NCBI RefSeq assembly: GCF_024362385.1
Contig: NZ_CP101466.1
Coordinates: 4,154,001-4,218,000 of the forward strand
Length of the DNA: 64,000 bases
From: Arthrobacter sp. DNA4
Lineage (GTDB): Bacteria > Actinomycetota > Actinomycetes > Actinomycetales > Micrococcaceae
Reading direction: 5' to 3'
The position numbers and the translations under genes are program-made. The notes beneath the pieces are model-generated. The model had not been told where the DNA came from, did no database searches, and saw only the letters and a program-made list of their open reading frames with translations. Each line of letters starts with the position of its first letter. The first letter of the stretch is position 1. Below, piece after piece: positions 42,341-51,490 of the stretch.

Positions 42341-43438
42341 ATGACAATCCCAGAAGAAGTCGACACTCCAGAGATCCTGGTCGACCGGGATGTGCTCCAG
42401 CGGAACATCGACCGCATGGCCGCTGCCGTCCACGCGAAAGGCTTGAACCTCCGACCCCACGTGAAAACCCACAAGGTGCCCGAAATCGCGCAACTGCAGC
42501 TGGCGGCCGGTGCAGTCGGCATCACTGTCGCGACCCTCGGGGAGGCTGAAGTCTTTGCAGGACACGGAGCTACCGACATCTTCATCGCTTACCCCATCTG
42601 GGTCGGTCCTCGTCAAGCCGAACGCCTGCGCCGACTTGCTGCCACCATAAAGATCTCAGTAGGACTGGATTCACGGGAGGCCGCCCAAGCCATGGGAGCG
42701 TCCTTGGATGACGCAGCCAGCGACTTTGACGTGCTGCTGGAAATCGACAGCGGCCATCACCGAAGCGGAATCGCTCCAGGTGCGGTCGTTGACGTGGCCC
42801 GCGCCGCGGCGCGCGCCGGTCTGAGGGTCAGAGGCGTCTTCACCTTCCCGGGCCACAGCTATGCCCCCGGGATGCCCCTGAAAGCAACCGAAGAAGAACG
42901 GTTGGCCCTCAGACAGGCCTCGGACCTGCTTACGCAAGCAGGATTTGAAATCCTGCATCGCAGCGGCGGTTCAACTCCCACCGCCACTCTCACCGGTGAT
43001 TCCGTAGCCACCGAGGTCCGGCCTGGAGTTTATGTCTTCAATGACGCCCAGCAACTGGAACTGGAACGATGCGCCCCTGAAGACATCGCGCTGACCGTCG
43101 CCGCAACAGTGGTAAGCCGGCATGAGGGCGACGACGTCATACCGCGAAGGATCGTCCTGGACTCCGGCAGCAAAATCCTGGGCGGCGACCGACCTGCGTG
43201 GGCCACCGGCTTTGGACGGCTGCTCGACTATCCCGAAGCACGCATCACCGCGCTCTCGGAACATCACGCGACCGTGGTCTGGCCAGCAGATGCAGAGCTC
43301 CCGCCTCTCGGAGAGCGGTTACGGGTAATACCGAACCACGTATGCGTGGCCGTGAATCTCGTTGACGACATCACTGTCGTCGCCAGCGGCAAAATCGTGG
43401 ACCGCTGGCGCGTAGCCGCACGCGGAAAAAACAAATAG
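42341..43438 (+). CDS. D-threonine aldolase / D-serine dehydratase-like PLP protein (alanine racemase fold)
   Basis: 365 aa from ATG 42341, with AGAGAAAGAG in front. A GTG three bases earlier is possible. RPHVKTHK near 38-45 holds the Schiff-base lysine. DVLLEIDSGHHRSG and SGGSTPT are PLP-phosphate blocks. IPNHVCVAVNL near 333-343 has the His-x-Cys metal site of this fold-type III group. Acts on D-3-hydroxy amino acids (cleaving or dehydrating them); which reaction cannot be told. Codon choice is less GC-biased than the neighbours, so it may have come from elsewhere. Follows the flavin oxidase closely and probably shares its transcript. Confidence 0.83.
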   Translation: MTIPEEVDTPEILVDRDVLQRNIDRMAAAVHAKGLNLRPHVKTHKVPEIAQLQLAAGAVGITVATLGEAEVFAGHGATDIFIAYPIWVGPRQAERLRRLAATIKISVGLDSREAAQAMGASLDDAASDFDVLLEIDSGHHRSGIAPGAVVDVARAAARAGLRVRGVFTFPGHSYAPGMPLKATEEERLALRQASDLLTQAGFEILHRSGGSTPTATLTGDSVATEVRPGVYVFNDAQQLELERCAPEDIALTVAATVVSRHEGDDVIPRRIVLDSGSKILGGDRPAWATGFGRLLDYPEARITALSEHHATVVWPADAELPPLGERLRVIPNHVCVAVNLVDDITVVASGKIVDRWRVAARGKNK

Positions 43439-43463
43439 CGGGGAAGTAAACACACATTCGCCC

Positions 43464-44966
43464 TTAGGGCTTGTCTGCAGGAACATCTCCGCCGGCGGCA
43501 GCCTGGCTGGAGCTGCCGTCCGCCTGGGTGGGCACGGGCTCCGCATCGGAATTGCCGCTGTCTTCGGCCTTCACCGCGGGCATCGCCAGCACCGCTGCCA
43601 CCGTGAGCAGGCCGGCCACGAGCGCGGCCAGGAACACGGCACCGGACGCGCTGATCACTGTGGCGGGATCGGCGTCGCCGCCGCTGCTGCCGCCGTAGAT
43701 GGAGTTGGCCACGGCACCGAACACGGCCACGCCCAGGGCGCTGCCGATGGACCGGGCGAACATGTTGGTGCTGGTCACCACGCCGCGTTCCTGCCAGGGA
43801 ACGCTGGACTGGGCAGAAATCAGGGTGGGGGTGGCCAGCAGGCCCAGGCCAAGCCCGACGACGAAGCAGCTGATGGCGATCAGGGCCACGTTGGGCGAGG
43901 AAGCAGTCAGTGACAGGATCAGCAGGCCCGCCACGGCGATGGCAATGCCGATCAGGGCGGTGGACTTGAACCCGATCCGCAGGTAGAACTTCCCGGCCTG
44001 CGAGGCGCTGAGCGGCCAGCCGAGGGTGAGGGCTGCGAGCGCCAGGCCGGCGACCAGCGGCGAGGAGGACAGCGCGCCTTCCAGGAAGGTGGGAACGTAG
44101 GAGGTGAGCCCGATCATCATCGCGCCGACGCCGAAGGACACCAGCGCGGTGGTGGCCAGCAGGCGGCGGGACACCACCCAGGACGGGAGGATGGGCTCCG
44201 CTGCCCGCCGCTCCACCAGCAGGAACGCAACGAGCAGCACGGCCCCGACAGCAAAGACGCCAATGCTGATGGGCGAGTTCCATGCCCACGCCTGGCCACC
44301 CTGAAGGGCACCAAGGATGAGCAGGCCCAGCGATCCGGCCAGGAGGACGGCGCCGGCGTAGTCCACCTTGTGCGTGGCCCGTTCCACGTTTTCGTGGAGG
44401 GTGCGGATCAGCATCCAGCCGGCCAGCAGGCAGAGCGGTACGTTGACCAGGAAGATGCCGCGCCAGATGCCGAGGGCGGAGAAGATGCCGCCCAGGCTGG
44501 GGCCCACCACGGAGGAGATGGCCCAGACGCTGGCCAGGTAGCCCTGGACCTTGGCACGCTCCTGCAGGTTGTAGATGTCGCCGGCGATGGTGACGGCGAC
44601 CGGCAGTACCGCGCCGGCGCCGAGCCCCTGCAGGGCCCGGAAGGCGATCAGAGAGGGCATGCTCCAGGCGACGCCGCAGAGCACCGATCCGAGGAGGAAC
44701 AGGCCAATCCCGATCAGGATGATGGGCTTGCGCCCTGCCATGTCGGAGAGTTTGCCGTAGATGGGCACCGACACTGCCTGCGCCAGCAGGTAGGCGGAGA
44801 AGAGCCAGGGGAAGGATGAGAAACCGCCCACGTCACGGACGATCGACGGCACCGCCGTGGCCACGATGGTGGAATCGATGGCCACAAGTCCCGTGGACAG
44901 CATCAGGGCAATGAGGATGGGCCCGCGTTCGGACCGGAACCCTACGCCGTCTTTTACGTCCGCCAT
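43464..44966 (-). CDS. MFS drug-type exporter, 14-helix DHA2 family
   Basis: 500 aa, starting at the ATG for MADVKDGVGF. The frame is open beyond but runs into the LLM gene. Fourteen predicted membrane helices; STGLVAIDSTIVATAVPSIV in helix 1, GKLSDMAGRKPIILIGIGLFLLGS in loop 2-3, and GLGAGAVLPVAVTIAGDI in helix 5 (motif C) mark a drug/H+ antiporter of the EmrB/QacA kind. The C-terminal 40 residues are acidic and hydrophilic. It follows an LLM oxidoreductase by one base, so it is co-transcribed. Confidence 0.88.
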   Translation of the reverse strand: MADVKDGVGFRSERGPILIALMLSTGLVAIDSTIVATAVPSIVRDVGGFSSFPWLFSAYLLAQAVSVPIYGKLSDMAGRKPIILIGIGLFLLGSVLCGVAWSMPSLIAFRALQGLGAGAVLPVAVTIAGDIYNLQERAKVQGYLASVWAISSVVGPSLGGIFSALGIWRGIFLVNVPLCLLAGWMLIRTLHENVERATHKVDYAGAVLLAGSLGLLILGALQGGQAWAWNSPISIGVFAVGAVLLVAFLLVERRAAEPILPSWVVSRRLLATTALVSFGVGAMMIGLTSYVPTFLEGALSSSPLVAGLALAALTLGWPLSASQAGKFYLRIGFKSTALIGIAIAVAGLLILSLTASSPNVALIAISCFVVGLGLGLLATPTLISAQSSVPWQERGVVTSTNMFARSIGSALGVAVFGAVANSIYGGSSGGDADPATVISASGAVFLAALVAGLLTVAAVLAMPAVKAEDSGNSDAEPVPTQADGSSSQAAAGGDVPADKP

Positions 44967-44967
44967 G

Positions 44968-45960
44968 TCAGACCCGCACCAGCCCGGCGGCCTCCGCCAG
45001 CAGTTCGATGGACCGCAGCCGGTCCCGGGTGCCGGGGCTCTGGTGCGCCACGATGAGTTCGTCAGCGTCGGCGTGCTGGCCGAAGCTGTCCAGGTAGTCA
45101 AGGACGACGTCGGGTGTCCCCACGGCGGAGTACGTCATCATTTGTGCCATGTGCCGTCCTTGCGGCGAGTCCAGGATCATGTCCGCCTCATCGTCGGAGA
45201 ATTCGCGGGTGCCGCCGCCGAAGAACAGGGAGACGCGGGCACGCTTGGTGGCCTGGAACATGGCCTGGGCTTCGGACGCAGAGTCGGCGGCGATCACGTT
45301 GACGCCCGCAATCACGTGCGGGGCCTCCAGCTGGGCGGACGGCTTGAACTCGCTCCGGTAGATGGCCACCGCGTCCTGCAGGGCAGCCGGGGCGAAGTGC
45401 GAGGCGAAGGCATACGGAAGGCCAAGCTGGGCGGCCAGGCGGGCGCCGAACAGGGACGAGCCCAGGATGTACAGCGGAACGTTGGTGCCCTTGCCGGGAG
45501 TGGCCTCCACGCCCTGGATGCGGGTGGGTCCGGTGAGGTATCCCTGCAGTTCCAGGACGTCCTGCGGAAAGCTGTCCGCGGACATCGGGTCGCGGCGCAG
45601 CGCCCGCATGGTGTTCTGGTCGCTGCCCGGGGCACGGCCAAGGCCCAGGTCGATCCGGCCCGGGTGAAGGGTTTCCAGGGTGCCGAACTGTTCGGCGATG
45701 GTCAGCGGGGAGTGGTTGGGCAGCATGATGCCGCCGGCGCCCAGCCGGATGCTTTCGGTGTGCGCGGCCACATGGGCGATCAGCACGCTGGTGGCGGAGG
45801 AGGCAATGGAGGACATGTTGTGGTGCTCGGCGTACCAGACGCGCCGGTAGCCCAGCTTCTCGGCGCTTTGCGCCATGGCCACGCTGCCCGCCAGGCTCTC
45901 CGCCGCCGTCTGGCCTTTGCCGATGGTTGCCAGGTCAAGGATGGAGAGGGGAAGAGTCAC
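44968..45960 (-). CDS. LLM-class flavin-dependent oxidoreductase (luciferase family)
   Basis: 330 aa. [56 protein letters not shown], and [16 protein letters not shown] are typical of the bacterial luciferase-like FMN family. Uses FMNH2 from a separate reductase, or F420 in some members; F420 cannot be excluded here. The substrate is unknown. The stop is one base from the start of the MFS gene, so the pair is likely a detoxification or export unit. A divergent aldo/keto reductase starts 139 bp away. Confidence 0.9.
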   Translation of the reverse strand: MTLPLSILDLATIGKGQTAAESLAGSVAMAQSAEKLGYRRVWYAEHHNMSSIASSATSVLIAHVAAHTESIRLGAGGIMLPNHSPLTIAEQFGTLETLHPGRIDLGLGRAPGSDQNTMRALRRDPMSADSFPQDVLELQGYLTGPTRIQGVEATPGKGTNVPLYILGSSLFGARLAAQLGLPYAFASHFAPAALQDAVAIYRSEFKPSAQLEAPHVIAGVNVIAADSASEAQAMFQATKRARVSLFFGGGTREFSDDEADMILDSPQGRHMAQMMTYSAVGTPDVVLDYLDSFGQHADADELIVAHQSPGTRDRLRSIELLAEAAGLVRV

Positions 45961-46099
45961 GTCAGGTGCGGCCTTTCAGGAACGTTTCGTAAGAGTCGCC
46001 GGTCGGATCGCGGCGGGCACTTGATGCATAACCACGGCGGGGCCGGGGTTATTTCGTGTTTTCCGGAATACTCAGCACACTGATGAGGTTGCCGCCCCT

Positions 46100-46972
46100 A
46101 TGAGCCATGATTCAACGAACCAGCTGGAACTGTCCGCGACGATCGACCTCAAGGATCTGGGAACCGTGCACCGGCTCGGCTTCGGTGCCATGCGCATCGT
46201 GGGTGACGGCGTCTGGGGCGAGCCCGCAGACCGCCAGGCCGCCGTGGCTGTGCTGCGCCGCGCCGTCGAACTCGGTGTGGACTTCATCGACACCGCCGAT
46301 TCCTACGGACCCAACATCAGCGAAGAAATCATCGCCGAGGCCCTGCACCCGTACAAGGAGGGGCTGAAGATCGCCACCAAGGTGGGCTTCACCCGGACCG
46401 GGCCCAACAAGTGGATTCCCGTTGGCCGTCCCGAATACCTGCGCCAGCAGACCGAGCTGAGCCTGCGCAAGCTGAAGGTGGACACCCTGGACCTGCTGCA
46501 GCTGCACCGGATCGATCCCAAGGTGGACGCCGAGGAGCAGTTCGGCGTGCTGCGCGAACTCCAGGACGAAGGAAAGGTCCGCGCCCTGGGCCTGTCCCAG
46601 GTCAGCGTCGAGGAGCTGGAGGCGGCTGGGAAGCACTTTACGGTGTCCACGGTCCAGAACCGCTACAACCTGACCGACCGCAGCTCCGAGGACGTGCTCC
46701 GCTACTCCGAGGAGAACGGCATCGGCTTCATCCCCTGGGCACCGATTTCCGCCGGCGAACTCGCCCAGCCGGGCGGCCCGCTGGATGAGGCGGCCAAGCG
46801 CCTGGGCGCCACCACCTCCCAGGTGGCCCTGGCCTGGCTGCTGCGCCGCTCCCCCGTGATGATGCCGATCCCCGGCACGGGCTCGGTGCAGCACCTCGAA
46901 GAGAACATGGCCGCCGCCGGCATCACGCTCGACGACGCCACGTACGCTGAGCTTGAAGCAGCAGGCAAGTAG
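46100..46972 (+). CDS. Aldo/keto reductase
   Basis: 290 aa, (beta/alpha)8 barrel. Catalytic tetrad: Asp64 and Tyr69 (in [13 protein letters not shown]), Lys94 (KIATKVGF), His136 (LLQLHRIDP). C-terminal [22 protein letters not shown] is the NADPH-binding part. Family members reduce aldehydes and ketones with NADPH. It is 46 bp ahead of a DJ-1-like gene, also with RBS, suggesting a common stress transcript. Confidence 0.93.
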   Translation: MSHDSTNQLELSATIDLKDLGTVHRLGFGAMRIVGDGVWGEPADRQAAVAVLRRAVELGVDFIDTADSYGPNISEEIIAEALHPYKEGLKIATKVGFTRTGPNKWIPVGRPEYLRQQTELSLRKLKVDTLDLLQLHRIDPKVDAEEQFGVLRELQDEGKVRALGLSQVSVEELEAAGKHFTVSTVQNRYNLTDRSSEDVLRYSEENGIGFIPWAPISAGELAQPGGPLDEAAKRLGATTSQVALAWLLRRSPVMMPIPGTGSVQHLEENMAAAGITLDDATYAELEAAGK

Positions 46973-47018
46973 CAAGCGGCTTCCAGCCACTCACGTCAGC
47001 TAAGACAGGAGAAACACC

Positions 47019-47717
47019 ATGGCAAACATTTTGATGGTCGTATCGGCCGCAGATTCCCTCACCATGAAGGACGGCAGCGAGCACCCCACCGGCTACTGGG
47101 CAGAGGAACTGGTGGTGTCACACCAGACCCATACCGACGCCGACAACACGGTCCACATCGCCACCCCCGGCGGCAGGAAGCCCACCGTGGACCAGGTAAG
47201 CCTGGCTCCCGAGTCGGCCGGCGGCGAGGAACGCGCCCAGGGCTTCCGGGACTACATCGCGAAGATCGACGGCGAGCTGGCGCACCCGCTGGTCCTCGCC
47301 GACGTCGACCTTGCCGGCTATGACGCCGTGGTGATGCCGGGCGGCCACGGCCCCATGGCCGATCTTTACAAGGACGCCGATCTGGGCCGCCTGCTGGTGG
47401 CAGCGAACAAGGACGGCAAGATCATTGCACCGTTCTGCCACGGTCCCGCGGGGCTGCTGAGCGCAACGGACGACGACGGCGGGTTCACTTTCAAGGGCCG
47501 CCGCCTGACGGTCTTCACCAACGAGGAAGAACTCGGCGGCGGAACCGGGGAGAACACCCCCTGGCTGGTGGAGGACGCGCTCAAGGAGAAGGGTGCCGTC
47601 GTCGAAAACGGCGCGGCCTGGTCCTCCAACGTGGTGCGCGACGGAAACCTCATCACCGGGCAGAACCCGCAGTCCAGCGAGGACGTGGCAAAGGAAGTCC
47701 TCGCGGCGCTGTCGTAA
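47019..47717 (+). CDS. DJ-1/PfpI-type glutamine-amidotransferase-like protein (HchA-like)
   Basis: 232 aa. MANILMVVSAADSLTMKDGSEHPTGYWAEE is the beginning of the Hsp31-like branch. The nucleophile elbow IIAPFCHGPAGLL carries Cys140 and His141, and Glu29 or Glu30 completes the site. The VMPGGHGPMADL oxyanion region is present. Such proteins act as glyoxalases or chaperones against aldehydes, which fits the upstream reductase. RBS GGAG precedes the start. A perfect hairpin at 47744-47782 ends the unit. Confidence 0.92.
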   Translation: MANILMVVSAADSLTMKDGSEHPTGYWAEELVVSHQTHTDADNTVHIATPGGRKPTVDQVSLAPESAGGEERAQGFRDYIAKIDGELAHPLVLADVDLAGYDAVVMPGGHGPMADLYKDADLGRLLVAANKDGKIIAPFCHGPAGLLSATDDDGGFTFKGRRLTVFTNEEELGGGTGENTPWLVEDALKEKGAVVENGAAWSSNVVRDGNLITGQNPQSSEDVAKEVLAALS

Positions 47718-47743
47718 TCAGCCGGCGCTGACCGTCACGACGT

Positions 47744-47782
47744 AAAAGAGGGGACCAGCTCATTGAGCTGGTCCCCTCTTTT
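47744..47782 (+). terminator. Intrinsic terminator
   Basis: AAAAGAGGGGACCAGCTC (47744-47761), followed by four bases and GAGCTGGTCCCCTCTTTT (47765-47782). The stem is perfect and 18 bp long, with an A run on the left and a T run on the right. It ends the aldo/keto reductase and DJ-1 transcript. Confidence 0.92.
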
Positions 47783-47960
47783 CTGTCCGGGCTTCATATG
47801 CTGTGGATGGAATATGACCGCCGCGGTCCTCCGGTTAACTGCGGTTACTCCCTGTATCCCAGGGTGTCGCAGGCCTTTGATTCCACCTCCGGGGCTGCCG
47901 GATAGTGGCTGCAACGCGCACACTCCGTTGCATCTTCCGCCCCCTTTCCCAGGAGGAACC

Positions 47961-48938
47961 ATGGCCATCACCACCAAGCCGGCCGCCGTCGTGGCCCTGA
48001 CCCTCTCAGCGCTGCTGGGACTGGCTGCCTGCTCCGATCCCGGCGCTTCGGCGGCGCCGGCACCGTCGTCGTCCGCCACCAACTCCGCCGGCAAGACCTT
48101 CAACCCGTCCCCGGAACAGGACCGCTTCAACGTCGCGGCCGACCCCGCCGCGGCTGCACTGGTGCCGGAGGCCATCAAGGCCGACGGCAAGCTCACCGTG
48201 GTGACCACGGGCGGGGCGGCGCCGCTCAGCCTGTTCGCCACGGACAACAAGACCCTGATCGGCAGCGAGGTGGACATCGCGTACGCCGTGGGCGAGTCGC
48301 TCGGCCTGCAGGTCGAGGTCCTGCCCGTGGCGTGGGCTGACTGGCCGCTGGGCATCGAATCGTCCAAGTACGAGGCCGTGCTCTCCAACGTCACCGTCAC
48401 CGAGGCACGCAAGGAAAAGTTCGACTTCGCCACCTACCGCAACGACCTCCTGGGCTTCTACGCCAAGAGTGATTCGGGCATCGGCGAGATCAAGGAAGCC
48501 AAGGACGTGGCAGGCAAGAGGATCATCGTGGGCTCCGGCACCAACCAGGAAGCCATCCTGGTGCGGTGGGACGAGGAGAACAAGGAGAACGGCCTGGCGC
48601 CGGTCCAGTTCCAGTATTACGACGACGACTCGGCCTCGAGCCTTGCACTTCAGTCAGGCCGGGCGGACCTGACGTTCGGACCCAACGCCGCCGCCGCGTA
48701 CAAGGCGGCACAGGACGGGAAGACGAAGCAGGTGGGCACGCTGAACGGCGGCTGGCCGCTGACCGCGCAGATCGCCTTCACCACGAAGAAAGGCAACGGG
48801 CTGGCGGTCGCCGCGCAGGCTGCGCTGAACCACCTGATTGACGACGGTACCTACGCCAGGATCCTGGACCGCTGGGGCCTCTCCTCCGAGGCCATCCAGA
48901 AGTCCGAACTGAACCCGGCGGGCCTGCCGAAGAAGTAG
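47961..48938 (+). CDS. Amino-acid-type ABC substrate-binding lipoprotein, family 3, orphan
   Basis: 325 aa from ATG 47961, with AGGAGG in front. An upstream open stretch back to 47763 lies over the terminator and is rejected. Signal and lipobox: LSALLGLAAC with Cys24 as the anchor, then a Ser/Pro-rich spacer. Mature domain is SBP_bac_3: GKLTVVTTGGAAPLSLF, IGSEVDIAYAVGESLGLQVEVLPVAWADWPLGIES, AVLSNVTVTEARKEKFDFATY. Should bind a polar amino acid outside the cell. No permease or ATPase lies beside it, so it may share a transporter elsewhere. Ends at a strong terminator. Confidence 0.9.
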   Translation: MAITTKPAAVVALTLSALLGLAACSDPGASAAPAPSSSATNSAGKTFNPSPEQDRFNVAADPAAAALVPEAIKADGKLTVVTTGGAAPLSLFATDNKTLIGSEVDIAYAVGESLGLQVEVLPVAWADWPLGIESSKYEAVLSNVTVTEARKEKFDFATYRNDLLGFYAKSDSGIGEIKEAKDVAGKRIIVGSGTNQEAILVRWDEENKENGLAPVQFQYYDDDSASSLALQSGRADLTFGPNAAAAYKAAQDGKTKQVGTLNGGWPLTAQIAFTTKKGNGLAVAAQAALNHLIDDGTYARILDRWGLSSEAIQKSELNPAGLPKK

Positions 48939-48955
48939 GCGTCCCGCCGACGAAG

Positions 48956-49005
48956 GAATCCCCGCCGGGTTCGCCAGCAATTCGCTGGTGCCCCGGCGGG
49001 GATTC
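48956..49005. terminator. Intrinsic terminator
   Basis: GAATCCCCGCCGGG at 48956-48969 pairs with CCGGCGGGGATTC at 48993-49005. An inner CCAGC/GCTGG stem lies between them, and TTCTTT follows. It lies between the lipoprotein and the minus-strand gene ending at 49016, and can serve both. Confidence 0.88.
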
Positions 49006-49015
49006 TTCTTTGGCT

Positions 49016-49714
49016 TTACCAGGCCGGCAGCACGGGCACCGGGCCTGCCGCCTCAACATCTTCGGCGTCGCCACGTGCCAGCCATTTCAGGAGGCCCTCC
49101 CGGTCCGACTCAACCCGCAGGCCGCCGTCACCGATGACCCACTTGTCGCGTTCCTCGGTAACCAGCGTCATCCCGGGCGCCCCCTTGGCACGCATGGCGC
49201 GAACCACGGCTTCGATGGCGTTCAACAGCGAATCGGGGTCGGCCTCCTCGATGGTCCAGGCGGTGTCCAGGTCATGGTGGTGCACCACCACCTCGGCAAT
49301 CCGCAGCGCCACAATGGAGGTTGCCGGCAGCTCCCGGCCACCCACCTTTACTTCCGGCGCCGCAAGCGCCCCGGTCAACCGCCGGGCTTCATCGGCGAAA
49401 GCGGTGGCCGAGTCCCGCACTTCAGCCAGGAGCTCCTCCCGCGGCAGGGCCGCCAGTGCGGCAATGGCCTGCGATCGCGCTTCAGGGGACGCGTACAGCT
49501 GGCGTTCCTCCCCGGACGTGGCCCAGTCGATCAGCCCAACCAGGGCCCGTCCGCTGGATGCGACGTGCGCGATGACGTGGGCACGGGTCCACCCTTCACA
49601 CAGCGACGGAGCCGCCATCTCTTCATCGGACAAGGAGGAGACCGTGGCAAGGAACATGTCCGTCTCCCGGCCCAGGCGGGACAGGTCTGAGTGCAGCCGT
49701 GCTGGATTGATCAT
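49016..49714 (-). CDS. Mycothiol-dependent maleylpyruvate isomerase family protein
   Basis: 232 aa. An N-terminal DinB-like metal-binding domain: LCEGWTRAHVIAHVASSGRALVGLIDWA near 39-66 gives the first His, and VALRIAEVVVHHHDLDTAW near 138-156 gives the rest of the triad. The C-terminal SCP2-like piece (VTEERDKWVIGDGG) is present. Family members isomerise maleylpyruvate to fumarylpyruvate with mycothiol in gentisate degradation, but most copies are of unknown function. No gentisate genes sit around it, so this assignment is family-level only. Confidence 0.85.
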   Translation of the reverse strand: MINPARLHSDLSRLGRETDMFLATVSSLSDEEMAAPSLCEGWTRAHVIAHVASSGRALVGLIDWATSGEERQLYASPEARSQAIAALAALPREELLAEVRDSATAFADEARRLTGALAAPEVKVGGRELPATSIVALRIAEVVVHHHDLDTAWTIEEADPDSLLNAIEAVVRAMRAKGAPGMTLVTEERDKWVIGDGGLRVESDREGLLKWLARGDAEDVEAAGPVPVLPAW

Positions 49715-50042
49715 TCCGCCAGCCTAACCGCGTCGCCGTGACCCCGGCCATGGTTACGGGCCGCCTGGTTCATACCGGCCGCGTATGGACTGATACCGAC
49801 CCTCCCGCCGCCGCCGGGATGCCCCTGCTGCCGGGTGCATTTGGCCTGTTCCCGCTGGATCCATCGCAAAAACAGTCCCTTTGATATGCGGAAACGGCAC
49901 AATCCATCCCCGGCGGGAAACCGGGCATTCCCCTCATATGCCGTGCGTCACATTGCCTGTCAGGCTGGGTTGCCGAGGCCCGGCGCGGATCCATCCGAAT
50001 CCCCCGACGCCTGCCCACCCGCCCCCTGAAAGGACATGCGCC
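49715..50042. other. Gene-free control region before the benK-like gene
   Basis: 328 bp without a supported gene. It holds a stretch with TTTGATATGCGGAAACGGCA near 49880-49900 and a related CATATGCCGTGCGTCA near 49937-49952, which may be promoter or regulator sites. AAAGGACATGCGCC precedes the start at 50043. I do not see a confident -35/-10 pair. It starts between divergent genes (49714 minus and 50043 plus). Confidence 0.5.
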
Positions 50043-51416
50043 ATGACGCTGCCGCACCCCCAATCCACGATCTCCGGAAACCCGGGAAAGGAGACCCGGA
50101 CAGCCAACTGGGTGGCTTTCGTCATCTGCGCTGCCCTCCTGTTTGATGGCTACGACCTGGTGGTCTACGGCACCGTCCTTCCGGGCCTGCTCGCGGACGC
50201 GGGCCAGATCGGTCATTTTGATGCTGCCACCGCCGGGCTCCTGGGATCCTGGGCCCTGATCGGCGTGCTGGTGGGGTCGCTGGCATGCGGGGCGGTCGGT
50301 GACTTCTTCGGCCGCCGCCGGCTGATGCTCGCTGGCATCGCCTGGTTCTCCCTGGGCATGTTCGCCACTGCCCTGGCCACGGACGTCACCGCCTTCGGCG
50401 CCCTCCGGTTTGCCACCGGGCTGGGCCTGGGCGTCGTCATCGCGAGCGCCGGCGCCACGATGGCCGAGTTCGCGCCCGCGGGCCGCCGGCAGTTCTACAA
50501 TGCGATCGTCTACTCCGGGGTCCCCGCGGGCGGCGTGCTGGCGTCCGTCCTGGGCATCGCCTTCCTGGACAGCATCGGCTGGCGCGGTCTCTTCATCATT
50601 GGATCCCTGCCCCTCCTGGTCATCCTGCCCATTGCCTGGCGGAAGCTTCCGGAATCCCCGCGGTGGCTGCTGGCCCGGGGCCGGGAAGAGGAAGCGCTGG
50701 CCGCCGCATGGCGCACCGGCGTGCCGCTCGCCGAAGAGCAGGTGATCCGGGAGGCCGGCACCGCACCACGGAAGTCAGGGTTCGCCGCCGTCTTTTCCCG
50801 CCAGTTCGCCGTGGCATCCATCCTGCTGGGCCTGATGTCCTTCTGCGGGCTCCTGCTGACCTATGGGCTCAACACCTGGCTTCCAAAGATCATGGAGGGC
50901 TACGGCTACGGCCGGACCTACGCTCTGTTCTTCCCGCTGGCCCTGAACCTCGGCGCCGTGGTGGGCGGACTGGTCGCTTCCCGGATGGCCGACCGGAACG
51001 GACCACAGCGGGTTATCGCTGCCACGTTTGCCCTCGCCACCATTTCCCTGGGATTGATGACGTTCAGCTTTCCCCTGCCGCTGCTCTTCACCTTCATCGC
51101 CACCGCAGGGGTGGGAACCCTGGGCACCCAGGTGCTGGTCTACGGTTTTCAGTCCAACTACTTCACCACCAATGCCCGGGCCGCCGGCGTCGCCTGGTGC
51201 GCCAGCGTGGGCCGGCTGGGCGGGGTCCTGGGCCCGATCATCGGCGGCTGGCTGGCAGGGGCGGGGATCGGCGGGGCAACAGCCTTCTACATATACGGCG
51301 CGGTGGCCCTGCTCGGCGGCGCCGTCACCGTCCTGGTACCGCGCCAGCACAAGGTGGAGGAAGCCTTGCCCGTAGTTGAAGAGAAGCAAGATTACGTCGA
51401 AAAAGTATCTAAGTAA
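50043..51416 (+). CDS. benK: Aromatic acid:H+ symporter (AAHS-type MFS), probable benzoate uptake protein
   Basis: 457 aa from ATG 50043 (AAAGGA upstream). Twelve membrane helices. Helix 1 contains LLFDGYDLVVYGTVLPGLL, with the DGYD aspartate essential in BenK/PcaK. GAVGDFFGRRRLMLAGI is the MFS loop 2-3, and ESPRWLLARGREEEALAAAW the central loop. GFQSNYFTTNARAAGVAW is typical of AAHS proteins. Next to LysR-catBC and the ben operon, benzoate is the likely cargo, though 4-hydroxybenzoate or similar acids are possible. Followed after 74 bp by the LysR gene. Confidence 0.85.
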   Translation: MTLPHPQSTISGNPGKETRTANWVAFVICAALLFDGYDLVVYGTVLPGLLADAGQIGHFDAATAGLLGSWALIGVLVGSLACGAVGDFFGRRRLMLAGIAWFSLGMFATALATDVTAFGALRFATGLGLGVVIASAGATMAEFAPAGRRQFYNAIVYSGVPAGGVLASVLGIAFLDSIGWRGLFIIGSLPLLVILPIAWRKLPESPRWLLARGREEEALAAAWRTGVPLAEEQVIREAGTAPRKSGFAAVFSRQFAVASILLGLMSFCGLLLTYGLNTWLPKIMEGYGYGRTYALFFPLALNLGAVVGGLVASRMADRNGPQRVIAATFALATISLGLMTFSFPLPLLFTFIATAGVGTLGTQVLVYGFQSNYFTTNARAAGVAWCASVGRLGGVLGPIIGGWLAGAGIGGATAFYIYGAVALLGGAVTVLVPRQHKVEEALPVVEEKQDYVEKVSK

Positions 51417-51490
51417 GGCTCTTTATGGTTACTCTATGAATCAATGAGGCCACGCGCGCCTCCCCCGACCCGTTGGAAAGGTGGCACCGG

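Noticed and set aside
47763..47960. Longer N-terminus of the substrate-binding lipoprotein
   Set aside because: It lies over the terminator at 47744-47782 and would bury the lipoprotein signal; the ATG at 47961 has AGGAGG.
47800..47960. Possible riboswitch before the orphan substrate-binding protein
   Set aside because: Some GC-rich pairings exist but no known aptamer core can be recognised.
49016..49714. Link of the mycothiol-dependent isomerase to the benzoate island as a gentisate-pathway gene
   Set aside because: The island is clearly the catechol branch, the gene is on the opposite strand, and no gentisate dioxygenase or fumarylpyruvate hydrolase is present.
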